The notes under the pieces are model-generated. The model was given only the letters and a program-made list of their open reading frames with translations. It made no database searches and was not told where the DNA came from. The position numbers were made by a program, and so were the translations under genes. Source: Spirosoma fluviale (GTDB lineage Bacteria; Bacteroidota; Bacteroidia; Cytophagales; Cyclobacteriaceae). Taken from it: 51,673 bases of DNA. Of this stretch, positions 26,056 to 35,429 are shown one piece after another (position 1 is the first letter of the stretch; each line of letters opens with the position of its first letter). The stretch covers positions 1 to 51,673 of the forward strand of contig CAMDEU010000004.1 of NCBI GenBank assembly GCA_945897085.1, in the 5' to 3' direction.

Positions 26056-27486
26056 ATGTCTCATTTACCAATTAAAAAGACAAAAATTTTAGCCACCATT
26101 GGTCCTGCTTCGAATTCGTACGAAATGATTAAAAGCTTGGCTTTTGCTGGAGCGAATGTTTTTCGTCTTAATTTTTCCCATGGCACCCATGAGGTGCATA
26201 AAGAAGTGCTAGAGACCATTCGAAAAGTAAATCAAGAGTTGAATTGCCATTTAGGCATTCTTCAAGATTTGCAAGGCCCAAAAATACGAGTGGGAGAAGT
26301 TGAAAATAACGGAGTTGAAATTAATCCAGGAGATAAAATCACCATTACCTCTGATCCAGTGATCGGCACAGCCTCGTTGGTGAGCACCGTCTACAAGAAT
26401 CTTCCTCAGGATGTTCAAGAAGGGGAGCACATCTTGATTGACGATGGGAATCTGGAATTGGTGGTTAATAGTACGAATGGAAAAGATGTGAATTGCACGG
26501 TAATCCATGGAGGTATTCTGAAATCTAGAAAGGGAATCAACCTGCCGAATACGAAAGTTTCTGCCCCTTCTCTCACCGAAAAGGATTTGGAGGACCTTGA
26601 ATTCGGTTTAGCCAATGATGTGGATTGGATTGCCTTGTCTTTTGTGCGTTCCGCTGAGGATATCACAGATTTGCGTGAGCGAATTAAAAAAGCAGGAAAG
26701 GATTGTAAAATTGTTGCCAAAATTGAAAAGCCAGAAGCGCTCGAAAATATTGACGCGATCATTGAAGCTACCGATGCAATCATGGTTGCCCGTGGAGATC
26801 TTGGTGTAGAGGTTCCGATGGAAATTGTACCTCTTTGGCAAAAGAAGATGGTGGAAAAATGCAAGCTTGCCTGCAAGCCAGTAATCATTGCTACACAAAT
26901 GATGGAAAGCATGATTCAAAATCCTCGCCCTACTCGTGCGGAAACTAACGATGTGGCAAACGCGGTATTGGATGGCGCTGATGCAGTGATGCTTTCAGCA
27001 GAAACGGCCTCCGGAAAGTATCCTATCCATGCAGTGAAGGCGATGACCAGTATCATTACCTATTTGGAAGAAAATGCGGAGGTCTACCATAACCTCTATA
27101 AAATCCCAGAGGAGGATCCTACCTTTTTAAGCAATAACCTAATTTTAATGGCGGCTAGGCTTTCCAGAAATGTGAAGGCAAAAGCCATTGTAGGCCTTAC
27201 TTCTTCAGGCTTTACAGGATTTCGATTGGCTTCTCACCGTCCGCTCTCTAATATTTTTGTATTTACGAGAAATCAGAAACTCTTGACCCAATTGTCCCTC
27301 GTTTGGGGGGTTCGCGTGTATTATTACGAAGGACAGGCCTCTACAGACGGGGTATTTGCGGATATTGAGGCCATCTTGAAGCGAGATGGACATGTGCACC
27401 AGGGAGAAGTAATTGTGAATACGGGGAGCATGCCTCTCAACGAAAAGGGGAAAACAAACATGTTGAAACTGCATGTGGTAGGATAA
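26056..27486 (+). CDS. pyk: Pyruvate kinase
   Basis: It catalyses the last step of glycolysis, phosphoenolpyruvate plus ADP to pyruvate plus ATP. The 476-residue protein shows KTKILATIGPASNSYEM with LNFSHGTHE at the N-terminus, the active-site block ALSFVRSAEDI, KIEKPEALENI (catalytic Lys), MVARGDLGVEVP and TQMMESMIQNPRPTRAE. The C-terminal regulatory domain is shorter than in vertebrate enzymes. It is the second gene of the IPExxxVDY-pyk operon and ends at a bidirectional terminator. Confidence 0.97.
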   Translation: MSHLPIKKTKILATIGPASNSYEMIKSLAFAGANVFRLNFSHGTHEVHKEVLETIRKVNQELNCHLGILQDLQGPKIRVGEVENNGVEINPGDKITITSDPVIGTASLVSTVYKNLPQDVQEGEHILIDDGNLELVVNSTNGKDVNCTVIHGGILKSRKGINLPNTKVSAPSLTEKDLEDLEFGLANDVDWIALSFVRSAEDITDLRERIKKAGKDCKIVAKIEKPEALENIDAIIEATDAIMVARGDLGVEVPMEIVPLWQKKMVEKCKLACKPVIIATQMMESMIQNPRPTRAETNDVANAVLDGADAVMLSAETASGKYPIHAVKAMTSIITYLEENAEVYHNLYKIPEEDPTFLSNNLILMAARLSRNVKAKAIVGLTSSGFTGFRLASHRPLSNIFVFTRNQKLLTQLSLVWGVRVYYYEGQASTDGVFADIEAILKRDGHVHQGEVIVNTGSMPLNEKGKTNMLKLHVVG

Positions 27487-27513
27487 ACCCTGCAGGATTT
27501 TCACTTGTAGCAC

Positions 27514-27546
27514 AAAAAAAGGAGAAACTTAGTTTCTCCTTTTTTT
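27514..27546. terminator. Bidirectional terminator between pyk and accC
   Basis: A7, then GGAGAAAC, a TTA loop, GTTTCTCC and T7. The stem is perfect over 8 bp and extends through the A/T tracts, so it can serve both convergent transcripts: pyk on plus (stop 27486) and accC on minus (stop 27574). Confidence 0.92.
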
Positions 27547-27573
27547 GTGAATGAATTCCGGATTTGGATTTTT

Positions 27574-28923
27574 TTATTTCTTGATGATTGAAAAATCAAA
27601 GGTTTCAAGGAATTTGGTCGTAAAGTTGCCAGCCTTGAACTCTTCGTTGTCTAGCAAGGCGATGTGGAAGGGAATGGTGGTTTTGATGCCATCAATCACA
27701 AACTCCTCCAAGGCGCGCTTCATCCGAACAATTACTTCTTCTCTCGTCTGTCCACTGACAATCAGCTTCGCAATCATGGAGTCATAATTAGGAGGAATGA
27801 CATAGCCCGCGTAAACATGCGAATCTACCCGTACCCCACGTCCACCAGGAATATGTAAGTTTAGAATTTTGCCAGGGCTGGGTCGGAATCCATTGGATGG
27901 ATCCTCCGCATTGATGCGGCATTCCATCGCAAATAGTTTCGGATAGTAATTTTTGCCTGAAATAGTCTCACCTGCAGCAACTTTTATCTGTTCTTTAATC
28001 AGGTCAAAATCGGTTACTTCTTCTGTAATGGGATGCTCCACCTGAATTCGGGTATTCATCTCCATAAAATAGAAGTTGCGATTTTTGTCTACCAAAAACT
28101 CGATGGTACCAGCTCCTTCATAGCCAATGGCTTCCGCTCCTTTGATGGCAGCTTTGCCCATTGCATCCCGAAGTTCATCGGTAATAAATGGAGAGGGAGT
28201 TTCTTCTACAAGCTTTTGATGTCTCCGTTGAATGGAGCAGTCGCGTTCCGAAAGGTGACAGGCTTTACCTGTTCTATCGCCAACAATTTGGATTTCAATG
28301 TGTCGAGGTTCTTCGACAAACTTTTCCAAATAAAGACCATCGTTTCCAAAAGCTGCACCAGATTCCATTTTGGCATCATCCCAGCTTTTCTTGAATTCGC
28401 TGTCTTCGCGTACGATGCGCATTCCTTTACCTCCTCCACCAGCCGTGGCTTTTAGTATTACGGGGTAACCCATTTCCTTGGCAATGATTAAACCCTGTTC
28501 GATGGAGTCAAGCAAGCCTTCAGAACCTGGAATAGTAGGGACTCCTGCCGCTCTCATGGTGGCCTTTGCAGTTGCTTTGTCCCCCATTTTAGCAATCATG
28601 TCTGGGGAGGCTCCGATAAACTTGATGCCATATTCCTCGCAAACTTTTGAGAACTCTGCGTTTTCGGATAGGAAACCATAGCCAGGATGGATGGCGTCTG
28701 CATTGGTGATTTCAGCCGCCGTTATGATGCGTGGGATATTCAAATAGGACTCACGACTTGGTGCAGGTCCAATACAAACTGCTTCATCTGCAAATCGAAT
28801 ATGAAGGCTGTCCTTGTCCGCTGTAGAATAGACGGCTACAGTTTTGATTCCCATCTCCTTACAGGTACGAATTACCCGGAGGGCAATTTCCCCGCGGTTG
28901 GCAATTAATATTTTTTTAAACAC
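27574..28923 (-). CDS. accC: Acetyl-CoA carboxylase biotin carboxylase subunit
   Basis: AccC carboxylates the biotin of BCCP with bicarbonate and ATP, the first half-reaction of malonyl-CoA synthesis. The 449-residue ATP-grasp enzyme begins [20 protein letters not shown] and has [14 protein letters not shown] (ATP-binding glycine loop), [33 protein letters not shown] and the C-terminal biotin carboxylase region. The start codon is GTG at 28923. It follows accB by 25 nt. Confidence 0.97.
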   Translation of the reverse strand: MFKKILIANRGEIALRVIRTCKEMGIKTVAVYSTADKDSLHIRFADEAVCIGPAPSRESYLNIPRIITAAEITNADAIHPGYGFLSENAEFSKVCEEYGIKFIGASPDMIAKMGDKATAKATMRAAGVPTIPGSEGLLDSIEQGLIIAKEMGYPVILKATAGGGGKGMRIVREDSEFKKSWDDAKMESGAAFGNDGLYLEKFVEEPRHIEIQIVGDRTGKACHLSERDCSIQRRHQKLVEETPSPFITDELRDAMGKAAIKGAEAIGYEGAGTIEFLVDKNRNFYFMEMNTRIQVEHPITEEVTDFDLIKEQIKVAAGETISGKNYYPKLFAMECRINAEDPSNGFRPSPGKILNLHIPGGRGVRVDSHVYAGYVIPPNYDSMIAKLIVSGQTREEVIVRMKRALEEFVIDGIKTTIPFHIALLDNEEFKAGNFTTKFLETFDFSIIKK

Positions 28924-28948
28924 GTGTTTTTTTGATTTAATGAAAAAA

Positions 28949-29404
28949 TCAACCTGCTGGGTCTACAAGGAAAAGAGGCTGGTCGTATTCCACTGGGCTT
29001 GCGTTGGCCACAAGGATTTTGACAATCTTACCAGAGATTTCCGCCTCAATTTCATTGAATAGCTTCATCGCTTCGATGATGCAGACTGTTTTTCCCGCGC
29101 TTATCGAGCCGCCTTCTGTAACAAAAGGAGCCGAATCAGGATTTGCAGTTAGGTAAAAAGTGCCAATCATTGGCGACTTGATTTCTACTAAATTTGAACT
29201 AGGTGCCGTGCTAGGCGCAGATGGAGCTGGAGCCGCTGGGGCAGGGGATGGAGCTGCTGCGATGTATTGAGGTGCAGTACCTGAAGTCGAACCATCTGCA
29301 TATTTTTTTACAGAAAGTTCAAACTCCTCCGTCTTGATTTTTACTTCTGCAAGGCCGGTATTTGAGATATAGTCAATTAAATCTTGGATTTCTTTAGGTT
29401 TCAT
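28949..29404 (-). CDS. accB: Biotin carboxyl carrier protein of acetyl-CoA carboxylase
   Basis: BCCP carries the biotin that shuttles CO2 between AccC and AccA/AccD. The biotinylated Lys is Lys114 in [14 protein letters not shown]. An N-terminal helix is joined by an Ala/Pro-rich flexible linker (about 42-70) to the C-terminal lipoyl-like domain. In-frame ATGs occur at 29434, 29422 and 29404; I prefer 29404 ([13 protein letters not shown]) because it matches the usual family start. It follows efp and precedes accC. Confidence 0.95.
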   Translation of the reverse strand: MKPKEIQDLIDYISNTGLAEVKIKTEEFELSVKKYADGSTSGTAPQYIAAAPSPAPAAPAPSAPSTAPSSNLVEIKSPMIGTFYLTANPDSAPFVTEGGSISAGKTVCIIEAMKLFNEIEAEISGKIVKILVANASPVEYDQPLFLVDPAG

Positions 29405-29497
29405 AGTGTTCTTTTGTTCCATCAGATGGAGCATTTAGGGGTTCAACAAATTCAAAAAGGGAAGGTAATTTACTATAAATCGAGAGATTTAAACTAC

Positions 29498-30061
29498 TTA
29501 TTTAACTCTTTCTGAGTAAGATCCATCTCTGGTGTCTACCTTGATTAGGATGTCCTGTTCCACAAAAAGTGGCACCATGACAGTTGCACCTGTTTCCACT
29601 ATTGCCTGCTTGAGGGCATTGGTAGCGGTATCTCCTTTTATCCCAGGTTCAGTATAGGTAATCATCAATTCTACGAAAGGAGGAAGTTCTACAGAAAGCG
29701 GAATTTCATGCTCGGCATGTACAAGAATATCCACAAGTTGACCATCTTTCAGCAGGTTGTAGCGTTCAATTAAGCGCTCTTCCAAGGAGATTTGCTCATA
29801 ATTACTCGTGTCCATGAAGTTGTAACCTAGATCATCTTTGTAAAGAAACTGATGGCCTCTTTTTTCAACGCGTGCAGTAGTCACTTTTTCTCCTGCATTG
29901 AACGTTTTTTCAAGGGTCTTTCCACTTCGCAAGCTTTTCATTTTCGTGCGAACAAAGGCAGCTCCTTTTCCTGGTTTCACATGTTGAAACTCGACAATCG
30001 TGTAGATGTCATTGTTCATTTCGAGACAAAGCCCATTTTTAAAATCTGCAGTACTTGCCAT
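29498..30061 (-). CDS. efp: Elongation factor P
   Basis: EF-P relieves ribosome stalling at polyproline stretches by binding near the P-site tRNA. The 187-residue protein has the three beta-barrel layout. The tip loop VKPGKGAAFVRTK carries the modified-lysine position at Lys32. The C-terminal GDTATNALKQAIVETGATV and KVDTRDGSYSERV match the family. It lies between fabH and accB. Confidence 0.97.
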   Translation of the reverse strand: MASTADFKNGLCLEMNNDIYTIVEFQHVKPGKGAAFVRTKMKSLRSGKTLEKTFNAGEKVTTARVEKRGHQFLYKDDLGYNFMDTSNYEQISLEERLIERYNLLKDGQLVDILVHAEHEIPLSVELPPFVELMITYTEPGIKGDTATNALKQAIVETGATVMVPLFVEQDILIKVDTRDGSYSERVK

Positions 30062-30082
30062 AATTCTAGATATTCAATTTAA

Positions 30083-31081
30083 TTATTTTGGATCCAGGGC
30101 CCATTTTAGAAAGATTGCTCCCCAGGTAAATCCGCCACCAAAGGCAGCAAGAATAAGGTTGTCTCCCTTTTTCAATTGGCTCTCGTATTCCCAGAGGCAA
30201 AGTGGAATGGTCGCTGCGGTAGTATTGCCATAGCGTTCAATGTTCATCATTACTTTTTCGGGGCCTACGCCCATTCTATTCGCTGTTGCATCGATGATTC
30301 GTTTGTTGGCTTGGTGGGGTACTAGCCAAGCAATATCATCACCTTTTAGCCCGTTTCGTTCCATCACTTCTGCACTTACATCCGCCATGTTGGTTACCGC
30401 AAATTTGAAAACACTAGTACCCTCTTGGTAAGCGAAATGCTCTCGGTTTGCGATGGTTTCCAGGGTTGCAGGCTTTCGACTACCTCCCGCTTTCATGTGA
30501 AGGAAGTTTTCTCCAGACCCATCGGCTTTCAAAATGGCGTCTATAATTCCTAGGTTTTCGGTGGTAGGCTCAAGGAGAACAGCGCCCGCTCCATCACCAA
30601 AAAGGATGCAAGTGGTGCGGTCTTGGTAGTCCACAATGGAGGACATTTTATCAGCACCAACAACCACTATTTTTTTGTGGGTTCCAGCTTGTATAAATTG
30701 AGCTCCGAGTTGTAGCGCATACAAAAAGCCTGAACAGGCGGCTCCAATATCGAAGGAAAAAGAATTTTTGGCGCCTACTTTATCCGCAATAATGTTTGCA
30801 GTGGCAGGGAAGGGCATGTCCGGAGTCACGGTGGCGCAGATGATGAGCTCAATTTCCAGCGGATCGGTTCCTGTTTTTTCCAGCAAGCCTTTGACCGCTT
30901 CAATGCCAAGTACTGAGGTTCCTTGATTTTCACCTTTAAGGATTCTTCGCTCTTTGATGCCTGTTCTGGACATGATCCACTCGTCATTGGTATCCACTAA
31001 TGATTCCAATTCTTTGTTGGTAAGCCGGTATTCAGGAACATATCCGTGAATGCCAGTGACCATTGCTCTTAGTTTATCCAT
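30083..31081 (-). CDS. fabH: Beta-ketoacyl-ACP synthase III
   Basis: FabH starts fatty acid synthesis by condensing an acyl-CoA with malonyl-ACP; in Bacteroidota branched primers are common. Catalytic residues are in place: Cys116 in [13 protein letters not shown], His in [10 protein letters not shown] and Asn in [12 protein letters not shown]. Length is 332 aa. It has its own promoter at 31153-31184 and heads the fabH-efp-accB-accC run. A terminator separates it from rpmF upstream. Confidence 0.97.
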   Translation of the reverse strand: MDKLRAMVTGIHGYVPEYRLTNKELESLVDTNDEWIMSRTGIKERRILKGENQGTSVLGIEAVKGLLEKTGTDPLEIELIICATVTPDMPFPATANIIADKVGAKNSFSFDIGAACSGFLYALQLGAQFIQAGTHKKIVVVGADKMSSIVDYQDRTTCILFGDGAGAVLLEPTTENLGIIDAILKADGSGENFLHMKAGGSRKPATLETIANREHFAYQEGTSVFKFAVTNMADVSAEVMERNGLKGDDIAWLVPHQANKRIIDATANRMGVGPEKVMMNIERYGNTTAATIPLCLWEYESQLKKGDNLILAAFGGGFTWGAIFLKWALDPK

Positions 31082-31152
31082 TGTATCGGATTCAGTTCTT
31101 TTTGCTTTCTATTCAACCCATTGAAATAGTCAACGGGAGTTGAAGTAAGATT

Positions 31153-31184
31153 CAAAAATAACACAATGCCTTCTGAACGCCAAA
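31153..31184 (-). promoter_or_regulatory. Promoter of fabH-efp-accB-accC
   Basis: On the minus strand TTTG (31184-31181), a 20-bp spacer and TATTTTTG (31160-31153) match the Bacteroidota consensus TTTG-N20-TAnnTTTG with no mismatch. Transcription would start near 31146, leaving a leader of about 65 nt before the fabH ATG at 31081. Confidence 0.75.
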
Positions 31185-31247
31185 ACCTTCTAGTTTAGTA
31201 GAGTTAAGACCCTGTTAATCAGCTAAGTTGTGTTTTATAAAAATGAA

Positions 31248-31274
31248 AATTCCACTCCTTTTGGGAGTGGAATT
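31248..31274 (-). terminator. Terminator after rpmF
   Basis: AATTCCACTCC and GGAGTGGAATT form a perfect 11-bp stem with a 5-nt loop. On the minus strand it is followed by a T-rich run (TTCATTTTTA). It begins 20 nt after the rpmF stop at 31294, so it closes the DUF177-rpmF unit and isolates it from fabH. Confidence 0.85.
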
Positions 31275-31293
31275 AGTAATCGGTTCAGGGAAA

Positions 31294-31485
31294 TTAAGCT
31301 TTCATCTCTTTTTCGATGATTACTCGTCCCTTGTAATACAATTTGCCATCCAACCAGAAAGCTCTGTGAGGTAGGTGCATTTCGCCAGTGGTAGGACATT
31401 TTGCTAATCCAGGAGCCTCCAGCTTGTAATGCGTTCTTCTCTTATCTCTTCTGGTTTTCGAAATTTTGCGTTTAGGATGTGCCAT
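31294..31485 (-). CDS. rpmF: 50S ribosomal protein L32
   Basis: This 63-residue basic protein of the large subunit opens [20 protein letters not shown], the standard L32 start. Only one of the usual zinc-type cysteines is seen (KCPTTGE); the second pair is absent, so this looks like a zinc-independent form. It follows the DUF177 gene by 18 nt, the usual pairing, and ends at a strong terminator. Confidence 0.97.
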   Translation of the reverse strand: MAHPKRKISKTRRDKRRTHYKLEAPGLAKCPTTGEMHLPHRAFWLDGKLYYKGRVIIEKEMKA

Positions 31486-31503
31486 TTTATGCGTGATTTA
31501 TGG

Positions 31504-32061
31504 TTATTCTTTATTTTTTAATTTTCCAAGTTTCTCCCATCTGGGATCAACCGTTGTTGTTGACTCTTCTTCTGTTGAACCCTCAGTTAAGGCCTCGTCT
31601 ATGTACACGAAACCACCTTCCAATTCATTATCCTCTTCATCCAATTCATTCTTGTAATCGGGATGAATTTTTTTTAAAGGTAAGGCCAGTAAAATAAATT
31701 CGTAGATGAGTTGCGCTACATTGATCGAAGGCGTGTCCCTTGTGATCATCATGACGCTCACGTCTATTTCTTTAACTTCAGACCCAAACTTGTAAATCAT
31801 CTTTTCAGTGATGTCCAAGGGTTGTTCAAATGTCTCCAGACTTCTGTCGCAAACCAGACTCACTTTTCCAACAATGTGAAAGGTAAGTTCGATCAAATTG
31901 GCGCCTTTGTCCACCTTAACCCTTGCGGTTAAGTTTCCTTTTTCCAAAAGGTCATTTCCTTCTACCTGCTGAAAGAAAGAATCTCCAATAGGGAAGTCTA
32001 CTTCGTGCAGTCCTTCCTTATATTTAATGACTTCAATATCAAAGGTTTTCCAAAACTTCAC
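31504..32061 (-). CDS. DUF177 (YceD-like) domain protein
   Basis: This 185-residue member of the YceD/DUF177 family is encoded next to rpmF in most bacteria and is linked to 23S rRNA or large-subunit maturation. Typical features are the LVCDRSLETFEQPLDI segment (one Cys only, where some relatives have two pairs) and the acidic DEEDNELEGGFVYIDEAL stretch near the C-terminus. The start codon is GTG at 32061. A TAnnTTTG match lies 26-33 bp upstream. Confidence 0.9.
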   Translation of the reverse strand: MKFWKTFDIEVIKYKEGLHEVDFPIGDSFFQQVEGNDLLEKGNLTARVKVDKGANLIELTFHIVGKVSLVCDRSLETFEQPLDITEKMIYKFGSEVKEIDVSVMMITRDTPSINVAQLIYEFILLALPLKKIHPDYKNELDEEDNELEGGFVYIDEALTEGSTEEESTTTVDPRWEKLGKLKNKE

Positions 32062-32086
32062 GTTACTTCCTTCCGAATTAAGTCCG

Positions 32087-32094
32087 CAAATTTA
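32087..32094 (-). promoter_or_regulatory. Candidate -7 element for DUF177-rpmF
   Basis: On the minus strand TAAATTTG is an exact TAnnTTTG match, placing transcription start about 20 nt before the GTG at 32061. No convincing TTG is found at the -33 position. Confidence 0.4.
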
Positions 32095-32168
32095 GGTAAT
32101 AATTTATCATCAGTAAAACAGAAATTGAAATATAATTCGGCTTCATCGATCTTTTTTACTTTTTAACG

Positions 32169-33185
32169 CTATTCTGTGCTTGGTGAATGCCGTTCGACAA
32201 TATCAGAGGCAAGGAATAGTGCGGCTCTCATGGAGGAGCAATCCGCAATATTTTTTCCTGCAATAGCATAGGCTGTACCATGATCTGGAGAAGTCCGCAC
32301 CACTGAAAGTCCTGCAGTAAAGTTAACTCCGCTACTAAATGCAATGGATTTGAAAGGGATAAGTCCTTGATCGTGGTAGAGTGCGAGCACCCCATCAAAC
32401 TTTTGTTGGTGCATCATGCCAAAAAAGCCATCTGCTGGGTAGGGCCCAAAAACGTAATGGCGGGCATCTTTCAATTCTTGAATGGCTGGCTTGAGGATAG
32501 TTTCCTCCTCTGTACCCAATAGTCCATCTTCACCAGCATGTGGATTTAAGCCTAGAATGGCAATTTTTGGTTTATTGATTCCAAAATCCTGCTCTAAGCT
32601 CTTGATGAAAATCTTAGTTTTTTCGATGATTTTTTCTTTAGTGACCGCAGCAGCAACTTGCGATAGGGGGATATGTCCTGTAACTAAGCCTACTCGTAGG
32701 TCTTCACCCACCAGCATCATCAAGCCGGAGGAACTTCCGGTCGCTTCAATTAAAAATTCGGTATGGCCTACAAAAGGCATTGTATCTGAGTTGATATTGC
32801 TTTTTGAGAGGGGAGCTGTCACTAATCCCTGAATTTTTCCAGACTTTAAATCCTCCACTGCTGCTGCAAATGACGCAAGTGCTAGTTTTCCAGCCTCCTG
32901 TGTTTCCACGCCTGGGATGATTTCAGGACATTCCTCAACACAGTTGATCACATTCACTTTTCGGTGTTGGATTTCCTCATGGGTACGAACCTGGGTAAAG
33001 TAAAATTCTTCGAGGTCCAATAATTTTTTATAGTGAGATAAGGCTTTGCCATGCCCATAGATCAACGGAGTAAAGTTGCTGAAAACGCGTGCATCAGCAA
33101 GGGCTTTGAGGATTACCTCTGGTCCAATCCCATTGACATCTCCAATACTAATTCCAAGGATGGGTTTTTGTTTCTTTGTTTGCAT
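32169..33185 (-). CDS. pdxA: 4-hydroxythreonine-4-phosphate dehydrogenase
   Basis: PdxA oxidises 4-phosphohydroxy-L-threonine in the DXP-dependent pyridoxal phosphate pathway. It starts KPILGISIGDVNGIGPEVIL. The three metal-binding His are visible in FVGHTEFL, LNPHAGEDG and ALYHDQGLIPFK; GTAYAIAGK near the end is also typical. ATG 33185 is chosen because the extra residues from an in-frame upstream start (33215) look non-family. It is divergent from rsmA, with 102 bp between starts. Confidence 0.96.
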   Translation of the reverse strand: MQTKKQKPILGISIGDVNGIGPEVILKALADARVFSNFTPLIYGHGKALSHYKKLLDLEEFYFTQVRTHEEIQHRKVNVINCVEECPEIIPGVETQEAGKLALASFAAAVEDLKSGKIQGLVTAPLSKSNINSDTMPFVGHTEFLIEATGSSSGLMMLVGEDLRVGLVTGHIPLSQVAAAVTKEKIIEKTKIFIKSLEQDFGINKPKIAILGLNPHAGEDGLLGTEEETILKPAIQELKDARHYVFGPYPADGFFGMMHQQKFDGVLALYHDQGLIPFKSIAFSSGVNFTAGLSVVRTSPDHGTAYAIAGKNIADCSSMRAALFLASDIVERHSPSTE

Positions 33186-33287
33186 GGCGTTAAGTAGTGC
33201 AGAGGCGCGAAACAAATTTCCGTGCCATCTGGGAATAATCCCTTAATTTTAAGTCGGCAATTTACAAAAAAAAACCAGAGGGTTACG

Positions 33288-34073
33288 ATGGAAAGAGTCA
33301 AACCTAAAAAGCATCTTGGTCAGCATTTTTTGATTGATCTGAGCATCGCAGCACGAATTGCTGAGGCGGTAGATGGCCACATGGGCGTTACGCAGGTGCT
33401 CGAAATAGGGTCTGGGATGGGTGTATTGACTGATTTTTTGGTAAAAGGCAACTTGGAAGTGCACCTGATTGAGATTGATCGGGAGAGTATTGCCTACTTG
33501 CATCAGAAGTATCCGGACTTACAAGACCGAATTTTAGAAGGAGATTTTTTAAAGTTTGATTTGTCAACTGCTTTTCAAGCTCCGATAGCGGTAGCAGGCA
33601 ATTTTCCGTACAATATTTCTTCTCAAATCTTCTTTAAAGTTTTAGAGCACAAAAATCAAGTGACGGAGGTAGTATGCATGCTCCAAAAAGAAGTAGCGCG
33701 ACGAATTGCCTCTCCAAAAGGAAGTAAGGAATATGGGATTCTTTCGGTTTTACTTCAGGCGTGGTACGACATTGAATACCTATTTTCGGTTCCTCCAGGG
33801 GTATTTAACCCACCTCCCAAGGTAAATTCTGGTGTCATTCGCCTGAAAAGAAATCAAGTGCAGCAGTTGGATTGCAATGAGAAACTTTTCTTTCAGGTGG
33901 TCAAAGGTGGATTTGGAAATCGACGGAAAACCCTTCGAAATTCCCTAAAATCATTCCAACTTACAGAAGAGTTTAAGGCTAATCCGATTTTAGATAAGCG
34001 AGCAGAGCAATTGGATGTGGCTGATTTTGTATTTTTGACACAACAAATTGAAAAAGGTCGTGGAGCAAATTAA
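33288..34073 (+). CDS. rsmA: 16S rRNA (adenine1518-N6/adenine1519-N6)-dimethyltransferase
   Basis: RsmA (KsgA) dimethylates two adenines in the 3' hairpin of 16S rRNA as a late assembly check. SAM-binding motif I is VLEIGSGMGVLT, the acidic loop IEIDRES follows, and the catalytic motif IV is GNFPYNISSQ, which has Phe where most family members have Leu. The N-terminal PKKHLGQHFLID is the family hallmark. ATG 33288 is used; an upstream in-frame start at 33222 is rejected on family grounds. Its end overlaps mgtE. Confidence 0.96.
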   Translation: MERVKPKKHLGQHFLIDLSIAARIAEAVDGHMGVTQVLEIGSGMGVLTDFLVKGNLEVHLIEIDRESIAYLHQKYPDLQDRILEGDFLKFDLSTAFQAPIAVAGNFPYNISSQIFFKVLEHKNQVTEVVCMLQKEVARRIASPKGSKEYGILSVLLQAWYDIEYLFSVPPGVFNPPPKVNSGVIRLKRNQVQQLDCNEKLFFQVVKGGFGNRRKTLRNSLKSFQLTEEFKANPILDKRAEQLDVADFVFLTQQIEKGRGAN

Positions 34074-35427
34074 AAAATTTGAGCTTTCGAAAGAATACTT
34101 GGAGCGTCTCCAATCGGGGATTGCTGTCGAGGATACCGCCTACATTCTTGATTCTTTAGCGGGTGTCAATGTAGCGGATATTGCCGCTATTTTGGATGAA
34201 TTAGAAACTGCTGAGTCGATCTATGTGCTGCGATTGATGGAAAGTCAATTGGCAGCGGATATTTTGATTGAACTTTACGATAATACTCTTGAAAAAGTGC
34301 TTCAAGAGGTTGAAATAAAGGAGATTGCATCCTGGATTCAGCTGATGGACTCCGATGATGGAGCAGATATTATAAGTTTCTTTTCTGATAGGGAACGGGA
34401 AGAAATAATTTCTGAAATAGACGATCGAATCAAGCTAGAGCAGATACTTGAATTGCTCCGCTATGAAGAAGATACGGCTGGGGGAATTATGGCAAAAGAA
34501 TTTATACGGGCCAACAAAAATTGGAACGTGGTTCAGACCATCAATGAAATCCGGAGACAGGCAGAAAATGTGGAGAAATTCTACTCCATTTATGTTGTCA
34601 ACAACAAGCAGCAGCTGCTGGGTCGGGTATCGCTCAAAAAAATTATTCTTTCTGCCTCAGAAACCACCATTGAAAGCATTATGGAGGATGAGGTGATCTC
34701 GGTACCCGTGGATATGGACCAAGAGGAAGTAGCGTCCTTGATGCGAAAGTATGACTTGGAATCTGTGCCGGTTGTGAATGCCAAAAACAAGTTGGTAGGC
34801 CGAATCACGGTAGATGATATTTTGGATGTGGTCCAAGAAGAAGCTGAGGAAGATATCCAAGCTATGGCCGGGGTGTCGGCTGACATTGAAGAATCTGATT
34901 CGGTATTCACCATTTCAAAGGCTCGCTTGCCCTGGCTTTTGATTGGCGTCATCGGTGGATTAATGGGAGCCAAGCTAATAGGCTTTTTTGAGGGAGGTAT
35001 TTCAAAGTACATAGCACTCGCTTCTTTTATTCCACTGGTGGCTGCAACAGGAGGGAATGTAGGGATTCAAGCTTCCTCTCTTATTGTGCAGTCCCTTGCT
35101 TCGAAATCTGCCTTTGACGATACGCCTTGGCAGCGGTTTAGCAAGGGCTTTTTGGTAGCCTTACTCAATGGCTTTGTTTTAGCAATTTTTGTCTTCCTTG
35201 TGGTTATATTTTTGTATGGATTCGAGACCTTATTTGGCATAACGGTTGGCGTAGCTCTATTTTGTGTGGTACTCTTGTCCTCCTTTATGGGGACTGTCAC
35301 TCCTTTGGTTTTGCATCATTTTGGGATCAACCCGGCCATTGCATCCGGTCCATTTATCACCACAACCAATGATTTACTTGGTTTGGCGGTGTATTTTGGA
35401 GTAGCCATGTTGTTACTTAATCTTTGA
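34060..35427 (+). CDS. mgtE: Magnesium transporter MgtE
   Basis: MgtE is a Mg2+-gated channel. The protein has an N-terminal superhelical domain (about 1-125), two CBS domains (about 130-255, including KYDLESVPVVNAKNKLVGRI) and a five-helix pore domain (about 275-455) with the signature PLVAATGGNVGIQ. No ATG is available near the start: the best choices are GTG 34060 or TTG 34048, both inside the rsmA coding end (14 or 26 bp overlap). I use the GTG since it gives VEQIKKFELSKEYLE. rsmA, mgtE and the dehydrogenase form one compact run. Confidence 0.94.
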   Translation: MEQIKKFELSKEYLERLQSGIAVEDTAYILDSLAGVNVADIAAILDELETAESIYVLRLMESQLAADILIELYDNTLEKVLQEVEIKEIASWIQLMDSDDGADIISFFSDREREEIISEIDDRIKLEQILELLRYEEDTAGGIMAKEFIRANKNWNVVQTINEIRRQAENVEKFYSIYVVNNKQQLLGRVSLKKIILSASETTIESIMEDEVISVPVDMDQEEVASLMRKYDLESVPVVNAKNKLVGRITVDDILDVVQEEAEEDIQAMAGVSADIEESDSVFTISKARLPWLLIGVIGGLMGAKLIGFFEGGISKYIALASFIPLVAATGGNVGIQASSLIVQSLASKSAFDDTPWQRFSKGFLVALLNGFVLAIFVFLVVIFLYGFETLFGITVGVALFCVVLLSSFMGTVTPLVLHHFGINPAIASGPFITTTNDLLGLAVYFGVAMLLLNL

Positions 35428-35429
35428 GA

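Noticed and set aside
31082-31247. Small RNA or riboswitch in the fabH leader
   Set aside because: Apart from the promoter and the rpmF terminator I see no further stable structure or known riboswitch core.
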